Source: Psychroflexus planctonicus (GTDB lineage: Bacteria > Bacteroidota > Bacteroidia > Flavobacteriales > Flavobacteriaceae). Taken from it: a stretch of DNA of 64,000 bases. The stretch's first letter is position 1; the number at the start of each line of letters is the position of its first letter. Location: positions 124,001 through 188,000 of the forward strand of contig NZ_BMGM01000002.1 of the NCBI RefSeq assembly GCF_014640195.1, written 5' to 3'. The notes under the pieces are model-generated. The model did no database searches, was not told where the DNA came from, and saw nothing but the letters and a program-made list of their open reading frames with translations. Of the stretch, positions 44,369-54,121 are shown piece by piece. A program made the position numbers and the translations under genes.

Positions 44369-45919
44369 TTATTTAGGATCATAAATAGCCAACGGAATGA
44401 TCATTTCTTCAAGCGATATTCCACCATGTTGAAATGAGTTTTTGTAATAATTTGCGTAGTAGTTAAAATTGTTTGGGTAAGCTAAAAAGTAATCGCTTTT
44501 GGCGAAAATATAAGAACTACTCATGTTGATAGAAGGTAAATGAATTTTCTTTGGATCTTTAACCGCATATACATCTTTATTGTTGTAGGTTAAGCTCTTA
44601 CCTGTTTTGTAGCGTAAATTTAAACTGGTGTTTTTATCCCCAATAACTTTGGTTGGTGTTTTTACGTTGATGGTTCCATGGTCTGTGGTCAGTATCAGTT
44701 TGAAATTCATTTGCTTGGCTTGTTGAATGATATCTAACAAAGCTGAATTTTTAAACCAACTTAAAGTCAAAGAACGGTAAGATTTATCGTCTCCTGCCAA
44801 TTCTTTAATTACTTCCATTTCGGTTTTAGCATGCGAAAGCATATCTACAAAATTATATACTACTACTGATAAATCTAAGTTTTTTTGAGACCTGAAATTA
44901 TCCGCCAGTCGTTTTCCTTTTTGTAAGCTGGTAATTTTATGGTATTCGTAATTAATATCTTTTCCTAAGCGCTTCAATTGAGCTTCAAGGAACTCATTTT
45001 CATATTGATTTTTACCACCTTCTTCGGTATCATTTAGCCAATATTGTGGGAAAAGTTTTTCCATTTCAGATGGCATTAATCCAGAGAAAAACGCATTTCG
45101 GGCATATTGAGTTGCAGTAGGTAAAATACTGTAATAGGTATGGTCTTCCTTGGTTTTATAATAATTTTGAATAATGTTTTCAAAAGTCTTAAACTGGTCG
45201 TAACGCAAATTATCTACCACTACCAATAAAGTGGGTTGCTCTTTGGTGATTTCAGGTAAAACGTATTGTTTAAAAGCGGTATGCGATAGGATAGGAGCTT
45301 CACTTTCAGGCGTAAACCAACTTTCATAGTTGTTTTCAATAAATTTAAAAAATTCATTATTGGCCTCTACTTTTTGTTGTTCAAATATTTCCAACATTCC
45401 CGTGTTTTCAATATTTTCAAGCTGTAATTCCCAATAAATCAATTTCTTGTATAAATCTACCCAATCTTCATAGGAATCAACCGAAGACAAATCCATGGCA
45501 ATTTTTCTAAATTCTTGTTGGTAGTTGGATGTGGTTTTGTTGGTTACTAACCGGTTGTGATCTAAATTTTTCTTTAAGCTCAGTAAAATTTGATTCGGAT
45601 TCACAGGTTTGATTAAATAATCTGCAATTTTAGAACCAATGGCTTCTTCCATGATGTACTCTTCTTCACTTTTGGTAATCATCACCACAGGAATATGATC
45701 TTTTATCGCTTTAATTTCAGTTAAAGTTTCCAATCCCGTTAAACCTGGCATGTTTTCATCTAAAAAAATAATATCGAAGTTTTGGTTTTCAATTACTTCT
45801 AAAGCTTCGGTACCACTTTGGCAAGTAGTTACCTCGTATCCTTTCTTTTCTAAAAATAAAATATGGGGTTTTAGTAAATCTATTTCATCATCAACCCAGA
45901 GTAAGCTTATGTTTGACAT
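44369..45919 (-). CDS. porX: T9SS regulator PorX (response regulator with PglZ/alkaline-phosphatase-like domain)
   Basis: A 516-aa protein with an N-terminal receiver domain (~1-120: LWVDDEIDLL, phospho-acceptor Asp in IIFLDENMPGLTG, and the conserved Lys in YLIKPVNP). A helical linker (~125-205) and a PglZ-type phosphodiesterase domain (~210-516) follow, with LLVVVDNLRYDQF, a Thr/Ser nucleophile candidate in ILPTATQYARNAFF, and ILTTDHGTINV. This combination is PorX, which controls type IX secretion genes with the kinase PorY and sigma factor SigP. It is divergent from the HD-domain gene, whose promoter lies in the ~30-base gap. Confidence 0.95.
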   Translation of the reverse strand: MSNISLLWVDDEIDLLKPHILFLEKKGYEVTTCQSGTEALEVIENQNFDIIFLDENMPGLTGLETLTEIKAIKDHIPVVMITKSEEEYIMEEAIGSKIADYLIKPVNPNQILLSLKKNLDHNRLVTNKTTSNYQQEFRKIAMDLSSVDSYEDWVDLYKKLIYWELQLENIENTGMLEIFEQQKVEANNEFFKFIENNYESWFTPESEAPILSHTAFKQYVLPEITKEQPTLLVVVDNLRYDQFKTFENIIQNYYKTKEDHTYYSILPTATQYARNAFFSGLMPSEMEKLFPQYWLNDTEEGGKNQYENEFLEAQLKRLGKDINYEYHKITSLQKGKRLADNFRSQKNLDLSVVVYNFVDMLSHAKTEMEVIKELAGDDKSYRSLTLSWFKNSALLDIIQQAKQMNFKLILTTDHGTINVKTPTKVIGDKNTSLNLRYKTGKSLTYNNKDVYAVKDPKKIHLPSINMSSSYIFAKSDYFLAYPNNFNYYANYYKNSFQHGGISLEEMIIPLAIYDPK

Positions 45920-45926
45920 ATATATG

Positions 45927-45934
45927 TATCTTTG
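45927..45934 (+). promoter_or_regulatory. TAnnTTTG -7 element (TATCTTTG) of the HD-domain gene
   Basis: Exact -7 consensus eight bases after the porX start on the opposite strand. It lies 17 bases before TTG 45951, and so excludes upstream ATG codons at 45909 and 45924 as starts. Confidence 0.6.
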
Positions 45935-45950
45935 TTTAAAATATTTCGAC

Positions 45951-47180
45951 TTGTCTCAAAGAAACAAACTTAAAATTATAAACGATCCAATTTATGGTTT
46001 TATTACCATACCCAACGAATTGATTTTCGATTTAATTGAACATCCTTATTTTCAGCGATTACGAAGAATTTCGCAAATGGGACTTTCGCATTTGGTATAT
46101 CCTGGGGCACAACATACGCGTTTTCATCACGCCTTAGGTTGTTTGCATTTAATGCGAAAAGCGGTTCAGGTATTGCGTTTTAAAAGTGTTGAAATTGATG
46201 AAACCGAAGAAGAAGCTTTGTACATCGCCATTTTGTTGCACGACATCGGCCACGGTCCGTTTTCGCATGCCATGGAACACAGTATAATTGAAGGTGTAAG
46301 TCACGAGCAATTGTCGCTCAAGTTCATGCAGAAGTTAAATGAAGAATTCGAAGGAAAACTCTCGCTTGCCATTCAACTTTTTACCAATCAATACCACAAA
46401 GAATTTTTAGGACAATTATTAGCTAGTCAGTTGGATATCGACCGTTTAGATTATTTGAAGCGAGACAGTTTTTACACCGGCGTGGCAGAAGGAAACATCA
46501 ATTCTGAACGTTTAATTACCATGCTGAATGTCAAGAATAATCATCTAGTAGTCGAAGAAAAAGGCATTTACTCTGTTGAAAAGTTTTTAGTAGCTAGAAG
46601 GCTCATGTATTGGCAAGTCTATTTACACAAAACAGGTTTGGTAGCCGAGCAACTACTGATTAAAATGCTGAAAAGAGCAAAGTACTTAGTACAAAACGAA
46701 TTTGAATTAAACGCCAGTAAAAACCTTACTTTTTTTATGAAACAACAAGGTGCAATTGAAACGCTTTCGGATGAGGTAATTGATCGCTTTGCTAGTTTAG
46801 ACGATTATGATATTGTTTCTGCCATTAAAGAATGGGTAGATTGCGGTGACGAAATTTTGGAAAGTTTGTGTAAAATGATTCTTCATCGAAATTTATTAAA
46901 AATCAAGTTGAAGAATAAACCCATTTCAGAAGAAAAATTCAATAAGCATTTTAATGCAGTAAAAGAAAAGCATCAATATAATGATGAAGAAGCTAGTTAT
47001 TTTGTGTTTTCAGGAAGTACTTCAAATTTGGCATACCAGACTATGACCACGCCCATCAACATATTATATAAGAACGGGAAAATCAAAGATGTTTCAAAAG
47101 CATCAGACCAATTGAACTTAAAAGCACTTGCCAAGCCCGTTGTTAAATATTATATGTGCTATCCAAAATCTAATAATTGA
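45951..47180 (+). CDS. HD-domain phosphohydrolase (dGTPase-like)
   Basis: A 409-aa metal phosphohydrolase. HD signatures: [20 protein letters not shown] then [13 protein letters not shown] (~40), [15 protein letters not shown] (~99) and a later [15 protein letters not shown] (~168). The fold is that of the YdhJ/SAMHD1-like dNTPase group; the nucleotide substrate is unproven. I place the start at TTG 45951 ([17 protein letters not shown]) because the two upstream ATGs lie on or before the promoter element and the conserved sequence starts just here. Its stop at 47178-47180 lies upstream of the lpxD promoter element. Confidence 0.9.
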   Translation: MSQRNKLKIINDPIYGFITIPNELIFDLIEHPYFQRLRRISQMGLSHLVYPGAQHTRFHHALGCLHLMRKAVQVLRFKSVEIDETEEEALYIAILLHDIGHGPFSHAMEHSIIEGVSHEQLSLKFMQKLNEEFEGKLSLAIQLFTNQYHKEFLGQLLASQLDIDRLDYLKRDSFYTGVAEGNINSERLITMLNVKNNHLVVEEKGIYSVEKFLVARRLMYWQVYLHKTGLVAEQLLIKMLKRAKYLVQNEFELNASKNLTFFMKQQGAIETLSDEVIDRFASLDDYDIVSAIKEWVDCGDEILESLCKMILHRNLLKIKLKNKPISEEKFNKHFNAVKEKHQYNDEEASYFVFSGSTSNLAYQTMTTPINILYKNGKIKDVSKASDQLNLKALAKPVVKYYMCYPKSNN

Positions 47181-47190
47181 CTTTTTTTTC

Positions 47191-47198
47191 TATTTTTG
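47191..47198 (+). promoter_or_regulatory. TAnnTTTG -7 element (TATTTTTG) before lpxD
   Basis: Exact -7 consensus 5 bases before ATG 47204. A transcript from here would be essentially leaderless, and it would start the lpx operon within 24 bases of the end of the HD-domain gene. Confidence 0.55.
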
Positions 47199-47203
47199 TC
47201 AAA

Positions 47204-48232
47204 ATGAAATTCAAAGCAACTCAAATAGCCGAAATTTTAAACGGAGACATTCAGGGGAATCCCGATGTTGAAGTAGATAAGTTGTCTAAAATTGAAGAAG
47301 CTCAACCGGGTTCGCTTACTTTTTTGGCTAATCCAAAATACACTTCCTATATTTACAAAACCAATGCTAGCATTTGCATTGTTTCAAAAGATTTTCAGCC
47401 TACTCAAGAACTACATTCTACTTTAATAAAAGTAGATGAGCCTTACGAAGCTTTTTCAGAATTACTTGAATTTTATAATCAAGTAAAATTACGTAAATCA
47501 GGAATTGAGCAACCTTCCTATATCGATAAATCTGTTCAATATGGCGAAGATGTATACATCGGGGCATTTGCGTACATCGGCCACAATGTAAAAATGGGTG
47601 ATCGGGTGAAGATTTACCCCAATGCATACATAGGTGATAATGTTACTTTAGGTGATGATGTGGTTATTTTTGCAGGCAGTAAAATTTATTCTGAAAGTAT
47701 TTTAGGAAACAACGTAGTAATTCACGGTGGAGCCATTATTGGTGCTGATGGTTTTGGTTTTGCACCCAGCGAAAATGGAACCTATAAGAAAGTTCCCCAA
47801 ATCGGAAATGTGATTATTGAAAACAATGTAGATGTTGGAGCAGGAACAACTATAGACCGCGCTACTTTGGGTTCAACCATAATCCGAGAAGGCGTAAAAC
47901 TAGACAACCAAATACAAATTGCCCACAACGTAGAAATTGGCAGACATACTGTTATTGCTGCCCAAACTGGAATTGCGGGTTCAACTAAAATCGGCGAACA
48001 CTGCATTATTGGTGGTCAAGTTGGAATTGTTGGGCACATTCAAATTGGAAACAATGTAAAAATTCAAGCGCAATCAGGTATCGGTAGAAGTGTAAAAGAC
48101 AATGAAGCTTTACAAGGTTCGCCGGCTTTGGGCTATTCAGAATACAATAAATCTTACGTACATTTTAAAAACTTACCGGAAATTGTCAAGCGAATTGATG
48201 GTTTAGATATCAAACTTCAACATAATGAGTGA
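47204..48232 (+). CDS. lpxD: UDP-3-O-(3-hydroxyacyl)glucosamine N-acyltransferase LpxD
   Basis: A 342-aa enzyme of lipid A synthesis that adds the N-linked hydroxyacyl chain. An N-terminal substrate domain (~1-98, with [15 protein letters not shown]) is followed by left-handed beta-helix hexapeptide repeats (~105-330: [20 protein letters not shown], then [19 protein letters not shown]). The catalytic His region is [13 protein letters not shown]. The ATG at 47204 is supported by the promoter at 47191. It overlaps the lpxC-fabZ start by 8 bases. Confidence 0.96.
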   Translation: MKFKATQIAEILNGDIQGNPDVEVDKLSKIEEAQPGSLTFLANPKYTSYIYKTNASICIVSKDFQPTQELHSTLIKVDEPYEAFSELLEFYNQVKLRKSGIEQPSYIDKSVQYGEDVYIGAFAYIGHNVKMGDRVKIYPNAYIGDNVTLGDDVVIFAGSKIYSESILGNNVVIHGGAIIGADGFGFAPSENGTYKKVPQIGNVIIENNVDVGAGTTIDRATLGSTIIREGVKLDNQIQIAHNVEIGRHTVIAAQTGIAGSTKIGEHCIIGGQVGIVGHIQIGNNVKIQAQSGIGRSVKDNEALQGSPALGYSEYNKSYVHFKNLPEIVKRIDGLDIKLQHNE

Positions 48233-49634
48233 CCAGTCAAACAAACAAACTACCATTTCTAAAGCTGTAACTTTAGAAGGTGTTGGGCTGCATACAGGCC
48301 AACAAGTAACTTTAACATTTAAACCCGCAGAAGCCAATAATGGTTATGCTTTTGTAAGAACAGATTTAGAAGGTAGCCCAATTATTCCAGCCGATGCAAA
48401 TTTAGTGACTAGTACTGATCGCGGCACTTCATTAGAAAAAAATGGAGTTTCCATCAATACATCAGAACATGTTTTAGCAGCTTGTGTAGGCTTAGATATC
48501 GATAATGTAACCATAGAACTCAATGCTTCAGAACCACCAATTATGGATGGTTCTTCAAAGTTTTTTGTAGAAGCATTAGAAAAAGCTGGAATAACTGAAT
48601 TAGACGCAGACCGAGAAGAATACATTGTAAAAGATGTGATTTCTTTTTCAGATGAAGAATCCGGTTCAGAAATTATTGTCATGCCTGCAGACAATTACCA
48701 AGTTACTACTATGGTGGATTTTGGTACTAAGGTTTTAGGTACACAAAATGCTTCAATAACTTCAATTCATCAATTTAAAGATGAAATTTCTGATGCTAGA
48801 ACTTTTAGCTTTTTACATGAGCTAGAAGCGCTTTTAGAACATGGTTTAATAAAAGGTGGCGATTTAAATAACGCTATTGTTTATGTAGATAAAGAATTAT
48901 CTGAAACCAACATGGAGCGTTTAAAAAAGGCATTTAACAAAGATAACATTGCGGTAAAGTCTAACGGAATTCTAGATAATTTAGATTTACATTATCCTAA
49001 TGAAGCGGCCAGACATAAATTACTAGATGTTATTGGCGATTTGGCACTCATTGGAACACGAATCCGTGGAAAGGTAATTGCTAACAAACCCGGACACACC
49101 ATCAATACGCAGTTTGCCAAAAAAATGGCAAAAATTATTAAATTGGAAAAGCGCAATAAAGTACCTCAAATCGATTTGAATGCAGAACCACTTTACGATG
49201 TAAACCAAATTATGGATAGACTACCACACCGTAGTCCATTTTTATTGGTAGACAAAATATTCGAATTGTCAGACAAGCATGTAATCGGAATGAAAAATGT
49301 GACCATGAATGAACCTTTCTTTGTTGGTCATTTTCCTGGAAAACCTGTAATGCCAGGTGTTCTTCAAATTGAAGCCATGGCACAAACCGGTGGAATTTTA
49401 GCCTTAAGCACAGTTCCAGATCCAGAAAACTATTTAACATTTTTCATGAAGATTGACAATGTGAAATTTAAACGTCAGGTGGTTCCAGGAGATACGCTTA
49501 TTTTTAAATTAGAACTCATTTCTCCAATTCGGAGAGGAATATGCCACATGCAAGGTTACGCATACGCAAATGGTAAGTTGGCTTGTGAAGCCGAACTAAT
49601 GGCACAAATTGTTAAACAAAAACACGAAAATTAA
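48225..49634 (+). CDS. lpxC: Bifunctional LpxC deacetylase / FabZ dehydratase
   Basis: A fusion of two lipid enzymes in one 469-aa chain. LpxC (~1-310) deacetylates UDP-3-O-acyl-GlcNAc; it shows [20 protein letters not shown], the metal-ligand His in [11 protein letters not shown], and [20 protein letters not shown]. FabZ (~320-469) dehydrates 3-hydroxyacyl-ACP; it shows [18 protein letters not shown] and catalytic His/Glu in [20 protein letters not shown]. This fusion is common in Bacteroidetes and may balance hydroxyacyl supply between lipid A and fatty-acid elongation. The start overlaps lpxD and the stop overlaps lpxA (TAATG). Confidence 0.97.
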   Translation: MSDQSNKQTTISKAVTLEGVGLHTGQQVTLTFKPAEANNGYAFVRTDLEGSPIIPADANLVTSTDRGTSLEKNGVSINTSEHVLAACVGLDIDNVTIELNASEPPIMDGSSKFFVEALEKAGITELDADREEYIVKDVISFSDEESGSEIIVMPADNYQVTTMVDFGTKVLGTQNASITSIHQFKDEISDARTFSFLHELEALLEHGLIKGGDLNNAIVYVDKELSETNMERLKKAFNKDNIAVKSNGILDNLDLHYPNEAARHKLLDVIGDLALIGTRIRGKVIANKPGHTINTQFAKKMAKIIKLEKRNKVPQIDLNAEPLYDVNQIMDRLPHRSPFLLVDKIFELSDKHVIGMKNVTMNEPFFVGHFPGKPVMPGVLQIEAMAQTGGILALSTVPDPENYLTFFMKIDNVKFKRQVVPGDTLIFKLELISPIRRGICHMQGYAYANGKLACEAELMAQIVKQKHEN

Positions 49635-50416
49635 TGAATCAACCATTAGCATATGTCCATCCCGGTGCAAAAATTGCAAAAAATGTGGTGATTGAACCTT
49701 TTACAACCATACATAATAATGTTGTTATAGGAGAAGGTTCTTGGATAGGATCAAACGTAACTATTATGGAAGGCGCTCGCATTGGAAAAAACGTTAGTAT
49801 TTTTCCAGGTGCGGTAATTTCAGCCATTCCACAAGATAAAAAATTCGAAGACGAAGATACCATAACCGAAATTGGAGACAACACCACCATTAGAGAATGT
49901 GTAACCATTAATCGTGGAACTTCAGACCGAATGAAAACCAAAATTGGTCAAAATTGTTGGATCATGGCTTATAGTCATATTGCACATGATTGTATTGTGG
50001 GCAACAACTGTGTTTTCTCAAACAATTCAACTTTAGCAGGACACATTACTGTTGGAGATCACGTTGTTTTGGCAGGAATGGCCGCTGTTCAGCAGTTTTG
50101 TAGTATAGGAAATCATGCTTTTATTACTGGCGGTTCGTTGGTTCGAAAAGATGTTCCGCCATTTGTAAAAGCAGGTCGTGAGCCACTTTCTTATGTGGGT
50201 ATTAACTCTGTTGGTTTACGCCGAAGAGGATTCGATACCGAAAAAATTAGAGAGATTCAGAACATTTATCGCATTCTATATCAGAAAAATTACAACAATT
50301 CTCAGGCGGTTTCCATTATTGAAGCCGAGATGGAAGCAACTCCAGAACGAGACGAAATTTTACAATTTATTAAAGATTCTCAACGCGGAATCATGAAAGG
50401 ATATTTTACAAACTAA
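49634..50416 (+). CDS. lpxA: UDP-N-acetylglucosamine O-acyltransferase LpxA
   Basis: A 260-aa enzyme for the first committed step of lipid A, acylating UDP-GlcNAc. Hexapeptide beta-helix repeats fill ~1-185 (LAYVHPGAKIAKNVVIEPFT, IGSNVTIMEGARIGKNVSIF), with the catalytic His region AYSHIAHDCIVGNNCVFSNN. The C-terminal helical part follows (VGINSVGLRRRGF). It shares a stop/start overlap with the lpxC-fabZ fusion. Confidence 0.97.
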   Translation: MNQPLAYVHPGAKIAKNVVIEPFTTIHNNVVIGEGSWIGSNVTIMEGARIGKNVSIFPGAVISAIPQDKKFEDEDTITEIGDNTTIRECVTINRGTSDRMKTKIGQNCWIMAYSHIAHDCIVGNNCVFSNNSTLAGHITVGDHVVLAGMAAVQQFCSIGNHAFITGGSLVRKDVPPFVKAGREPLSYVGINSVGLRRRGFDTEKIREIQNIYRILYQKNYNNSQAVSIIEAEMEATPERDEILQFIKDSQRGIMKGYFTN

Positions 50417-50422
50417 AACACT

Positions 50423-50989
50423 ATGGCAAATACAAGCGATATTAGAAACGGATTATGCATACGCTATAACCACGATATTTTCAAAATTACTGAATTTCTT
50501 CATGTAAAGCCTGGAAAAGGTCCAGCTTTTGTAAGAACCAAGATGAAAAGTGTTACTACAGGAAAAGTGATAGATAATACTTTTTCTGCAGGACATAAAA
50601 TTGAAGAAGTACGTGTGGAAACACATAAATTTCAGTTTTTGTACCAAGAAGGAGAGTTTTATCATTTCATGAATACGGAAGATTACACGCAAATCCGCTT
50701 ATTAGAAGCTGCTTTGGATGCACCACAATTAATGAAAGAAGGCGAAGTGGTAACGGTTTTAATCAATACAGAAGACAACAGTCCTTTGTCTGTTGACATG
50801 CCAGCGAGTGTGGTTTTGGAAGTTACACACACTGAGCCAGGCGTAAAAGGAAACACAGCAACGAACGCCACAAAGCCTGCAACAGTTGAAACAGGAGCAG
50901 AAGTAAATGTTCCGTTATTCATAAACGAAGGCGATAAAATTAAAATTGAGACCGAAAAAGGTACTTACAAAGAGCGCGTTAAAGAATAA
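50423..50989 (+). CDS. efp: Translation elongation factor P
   Basis: A 188-aa translation factor that relieves stalling at polyproline. Three beta-barrel domains; the tip of domain I is FLHVKPGKGPAFVRTKMKS, with the Lys (KPGKG) that is modified in other bacteria. No epmA/yjeA-like modification gene is nearby. It lies 6 bases after lpxA and 3 bases before the second lpxD-like gene, so it is part of the lipid A transcript. Confidence 0.97.
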   Translation: MANTSDIRNGLCIRYNHDIFKITEFLHVKPGKGPAFVRTKMKSVTTGKVIDNTFSAGHKIEEVRVETHKFQFLYQEGEFYHFMNTEDYTQIRLLEAALDAPQLMKEGEVVTVLINTEDNSPLSVDMPASVVLEVTHTEPGVKGNTATNATKPATVETGAEVNVPLFINEGDKIKIETEKGTYKERVKE

Positions 50990-50992
50990 TTT

Positions 50993-51931
50993 ATGAAGTT
51001 TCCAAGAACTTACGCCTTACAAGAAATTGCTAAATTAATCGATGTTGAATTTGTTGGTGATGCTGATTTTCCTGTTTTAGGAATGAATGAAATTCATGTA
51101 GTTGAAGAAGGCGATATTGTTTTTGTAGACCATCCTAAATACTATGATAAAGCGCTTCAATCTAAAGCAACTGTTGTATTAATCAATAAAAAAGTAGATT
51201 GCCCTGAAGGAAAAGCTCTGTTGATTTCTGATAATCCATTTTCGGATTTCAACAAAATTTCAACTCATTTCAATTCGTTTCAACCTGCTACACAAAGTAT
51301 TTCAGCTTCAGCTAAAATAGGTGAAGGAACGATTATTCAACCCAATGTTTTTGTTGGGAATAATGTTCAAATTGGTAATAATTGCTTGATTCACAGCAAT
51401 GTTTCCATTTATGATGGAGTTAGCATCGGAAACAATGTTACTTTACATTCAGGAACGGTACTCGGAGCCAATGCTTTTTATTATAAAAAACGAGAAACCC
51501 ATTTTGAACGTTTAGAATCTTGTGGAAGCATAGCTATTGAAGACGATGTAGAAATTGGGGCTTTATGTTCTATAGACAAAGGTGTTACTGGAATTACACG
51601 AATAAAAAAAGGAACTAAAATAGACAACCAAGTTCAGATAGGCCATGATTGTGTAATTGGTGAATGTTGCTTGATTGCTTCTCATGTAGGTATTGCGGGA
51701 TGTACCATCCTTGAAGATGAAGTTACGCTTTGGGGACAAGTTGGTGTTACAAGCGGAATTACTTTAGCAAAAGGAACAACACTTTTGGCGCAAAGTGGTA
51801 TCAATAAAAATACAGAACCAAATGAAACTTACTTTGGTTCGCCAGCTGGAAAAATGAGAGAAAAGTTTAAAGAAGTTGCGGCAATAACACAGTTGCCAAA
51901 ACTTATTCAAAAATTGAAAAATAATGCCTAG
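50993..51931 (+). CDS. Second LpxD-like N-acyltransferase
   Basis: A 312-aa LpxD paralogue. It keeps the N-terminal LpxD domain (VVEEGDIVFVDHPKYYDKAL) and the hexapeptide helix (IIQPNVFVGNNVQIGNNCLI, SIGNNVTLHSGTVLGANAFY) with a His in IGHDCVIGECCLIASH. It is shorter than the gene at 47204 and differs throughout, so it may use another acyl chain or sugar acceptor. Having a second copy a few genes after lpxA is common in flavobacteria. The 3' end overlaps the NTF2-like gene by 8 bases. Confidence 0.9.
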   Translation: MKFPRTYALQEIAKLIDVEFVGDADFPVLGMNEIHVVEEGDIVFVDHPKYYDKALQSKATVVLINKKVDCPEGKALLISDNPFSDFNKISTHFNSFQPATQSISASAKIGEGTIIQPNVFVGNNVQIGNNCLIHSNVSIYDGVSIGNNVTLHSGTVLGANAFYYKKRETHFERLESCGSIAIEDDVEIGALCSIDKGVTGITRIKKGTKIDNQVQIGHDCVIGECCLIASHVGIAGCTILEDEVTLWGQVGVTSGITLAKGTTLLAQSGINKNTEPNETYFGSPAGKMREKFKEVAAITQLPKLIQKLKNNA

Positions 51932-52325
51932 CAACAAAGAAATAGTAAAAAGCTTCTTTAATTCTGAATTTTACAAGGATGAAAATGATTTCAAGAAATA
52001 TATACATCCCGAAGTAGAAGTAAAATGGAATGGTAGCACAGGTTTTTTAAAATTGAACTATCAATCTTTTCGAGATTTGGTAATAGAGATGGGAAAATCT
52101 TTTATGAGTATGGAAGCAGAAATTTCACATATTATAGAAGAAGACAATCAAGTTGCTATTCGTTTTTCTTATCACGTTGAAATGGTTGAAGAAGAAGAAA
52201 TGGTTCCCTTAGCCGATTTTATTTGTATCTGGGAAATCAAGGACAATTTGTTGTACAAAGGATTCTTTGTAAGCCAACCTTCTGATGCTAATGTAGATAA
52301 TTTATATTCATTTTTTCCAAACTAA
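51924..52325 (+). CDS. NTF2-like/SnoaL-like small protein
   Basis: A 133-aa single-domain protein with the NTF2-like pattern: FKKYIHPEVEVKWNGSTG, then AEISHIIEEDNQVAIRFSYH and a final cone strand FICIWEIKDNLLYKGFFVS. Such folds act as small enzymes or ligand binders; no catalytic set is identifiable. It overlaps the lpxD-like gene by 8 bases and is the last member of the cluster before sucD. Function unknown. Confidence 0.8.
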   Translation: MPSNKEIVKSFFNSEFYKDENDFKKYIHPEVEVKWNGSTGFLKLNYQSFRDLVIEMGKSFMSMEAEISHIIEEDNQVAIRFSYHVEMVEEEEMVPLADFICIWEIKDNLLYKGFFVSQPSDANVDNLYSFFPN

Positions 52326-52376
52326 ATCAACCCTATAATATACAGTTAAAAGCTTTCAATAGTCTTTATAAAAATT

Positions 52377-52384
52377 TACTTTTG
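52377..52384 (+). promoter_or_regulatory. TAnnTTTG -7 element (TACTTTTG) before sucD
   Basis: Exact -7 consensus 22 bases before the ATG, giving a short leader. It separates sucD from the lipid A cluster. Confidence 0.6.
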
Positions 52385-52406
52385 TTTCACATAAAATTAA
52401 AAATAA

Positions 52407-53279
52407 ATGAGCGTTTTAGTCAATAAGAATTCAAGCATAATTGTTCAAGGTTTTACAGGTAGTGAAGGAACTTTTCACGCCCAACAAATGATCGAATACG
52501 GTACAAACGTAGTAGGTGGAGTTACCCCGGGAAAAGGTGGTACAACCCATTTGGATAAACCAGTTTTCAATACCGTAGCTGAAGCTGTAAAGGAAGCCAA
52601 AGCAGATACATCTATTATTTTTGTTCCACCAGCTTTTGCTGCAGACGCCATAATGGAAGCTGCCGATGCTGGAATTAAAGTAATTATAACCATTACTGAA
52701 GGAATTCCTGTAAAGGATATGATCAAAGCTTCAAATTACATCAAAAACAGAGATTGTAGACTAATCGGCCCAAACTGTCCCGGTGTAATTACACCAGGTG
52801 AAGCAAAAGTAGGTATCATGCCCGGTTTTGTTTTCAAAAAAGGAAAGGTGGGTATCGTTTCAAAATCAGGAACTTTAACTTACGAAGCGGCTGACCAAGT
52901 GGTAAAACAAGGTCTTGGAATTACAACAGCGATCGGAATTGGTGGTGACCCAATCATTGGAACAACAACCAAAGAAGCAGTAGAATTGTTAGTAAACGAC
53001 CCAGAAACAGAATGTGTGGTGATGATTGGCGAAATTGGAGGACAATTGGAAGCCGATGCAGCCAATTGGTATAAAGAAAGCGGAAGCAAAAAACCAGTTG
53101 TTGGCTTTATTGCAGGTGAAACTGCTCCAGCCGGAAGAACAATGGGGCACGCAGGTGCAATTGTTGGCGGAAGCGAAGACACAGCACAAGCTAAAAAAGC
53201 AATCATGCGCGAATGTGGAATTCACGTTGTAGATTCTCCTGCTGAAATTGGTAAAAAAGTAGCCGAAGTTTTAGGCTAA
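52407..53279 (+). CDS. sucD: Succinyl-CoA synthetase alpha subunit
   Basis: A 290-aa TCA-cycle enzyme subunit that makes ATP/GTP from succinyl-CoA. The CoA-binding N-terminus is [20 protein letters not shown] (~15-35) with [13 protein letters not shown]. The phospho-His segment is the terminal [17 protein letters not shown] (~245-262). The beta subunit (sucC) is not in the window, a separation common in Bacteroidetes. It has its own promoter and a terminator. Confidence 0.97.
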   Translation: MSVLVNKNSSIIVQGFTGSEGTFHAQQMIEYGTNVVGGVTPGKGGTTHLDKPVFNTVAEAVKEAKADTSIIFVPPAFAADAIMEAADAGIKVIITITEGIPVKDMIKASNYIKNRDCRLIGPNCPGVITPGEAKVGIMPGFVFKKGKVGIVSKSGTLTYEAADQVVKQGLGITTAIGIGGDPIIGTTTKEAVELLVNDPETECVVMIGEIGGQLEADAANWYKESGSKKPVVGFIAGETAPAGRTMGHAGAIVGGSEDTAQAKKAIMRECGIHVVDSPAEIGKKVAEVLG

Positions 53280-53292
53280 ACTATAATCATAC

Positions 53293-53334
53293 AAAACCCT
53301 TTTCTACTTTTCAATACAAGTATTAAAGGGTTTT
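53293..53334 (+). terminator. Rho-independent terminator of sucD
   Basis: AAAACCCTTT (53293-53302) pairs exactly with AAAGGGTTTT (53325-53334); the loop is 22 bases, followed by T bases. It begins 13 bases after the stop. Confidence 0.75.
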
Positions 53335-53335
53335 T

Positions 53336-53343
53336 TACATTTG
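53336..53343 (+). promoter_or_regulatory. TAnnTTTG -7 element (TACATTTG) before fabG
   Basis: Exact -7 consensus directly next to the sucD terminator, 16 bases before the fabG ATG at 53360. Confidence 0.55.
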
Positions 53344-53359
53344 AAATAAATCTCAACCT

Positions 53360-54106
53360 ATGAAGTTATTAGCGAATAAAAATGTTATTGTCACCGGCGC
53401 TAGCCGTGGGATAGGAAAAGGCATTGCGCAAGTGTTTGCTCAACACGGAGCAAATATTGCATTTACTTATCATTCTTCGGTGCAGCCAGCACAAGATCTT
53501 GAAAATGAACTTACCCAAATGGGAGTAAAAGCCAAAGCCTATAAATCGGATGCATCCGATTTTAATCAAGCGCAAGATTTTGTAACTGAAGTTTTAAAAG
53601 ATTTTGGAAGCATAGATGCCGTTATCAACAACGCAGGAATCACCAAAGACAATTTGATGATGCGCATGTCTGAAGACGATTTTAACGAAGTCATTCGCGT
53701 CAACTTAAACTCGGTTTTCAATTTGACCAAAGCGGTTTTACGCCCGATGTTGAAACAACGAAGTGGTAGCATCATTAACATCAGCTCGGTTGTAGGTGTA
53801 AAAGGAAATGCGGGGCAAGCCAATTATGCCGCATCAAAAGCAGGTGTAATCGGATTTTCAAAATCTACCGCATTGGAATTGGGTTCAAGAAACATCCGTT
53901 GTAACGTGGTTGCTCCTGGTTTCATCGAAACTGAAATGACCGCTAAATTAGATGAAAAAACAGTTGATGGTTGGAGACAAGCCATTCCATTAAAACGCGG
54001 CGGACAACCAGAAGATGTGGCCAACGCGTGTGTTTTCTTAGCGAGTGATTTAAGTACTTACGTTACGGGACAAACACTTAATGTGGATGGCGGAATGCTA
54101 ACTTAA
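53360..54106 (+). CDS. fabG: 3-oxoacyl-ACP reductase FabG
   Basis: A 248-aa short-chain dehydrogenase of fatty-acid synthesis. It has the NADPH motif VTGASRGIGKGIA (~11-23), the NNAGIT motif (~88), catalytic Ser in NISSVVGVKGNAGQ (~137-150), and YAASKAGVIGFSKS with Tyr and Lys (~154-167). The C-terminus is VTGQTLNVDGGMLT. Length and motif spacing are standard. It is followed 15 bases later by the VWA protein gene. Confidence 0.93.
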   Translation: MKLLANKNVIVTGASRGIGKGIAQVFAQHGANIAFTYHSSVQPAQDLENELTQMGVKAKAYKSDASDFNQAQDFVTEVLKDFGSIDAVINNAGITKDNLMMRMSEDDFNEVIRVNLNSVFNLTKAVLRPMLKQRSGSIINISSVVGVKGNAGQANYAASKAGVIGFSKSTALELGSRNIRCNVVAPGFIETEMTAKLDEKTVDGWRQAIPLKRGGQPEDVANACVFLASDLSTYVTGQTLNVDGGMLT

Positions 54107-54121
54107 TCAGAATTTAATTGT

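Noticed and set aside
52880-53206. 108-codon frame opposite sucD
   Set aside because: Antisense shadow; low-complexity Ser/Pro/Val product.
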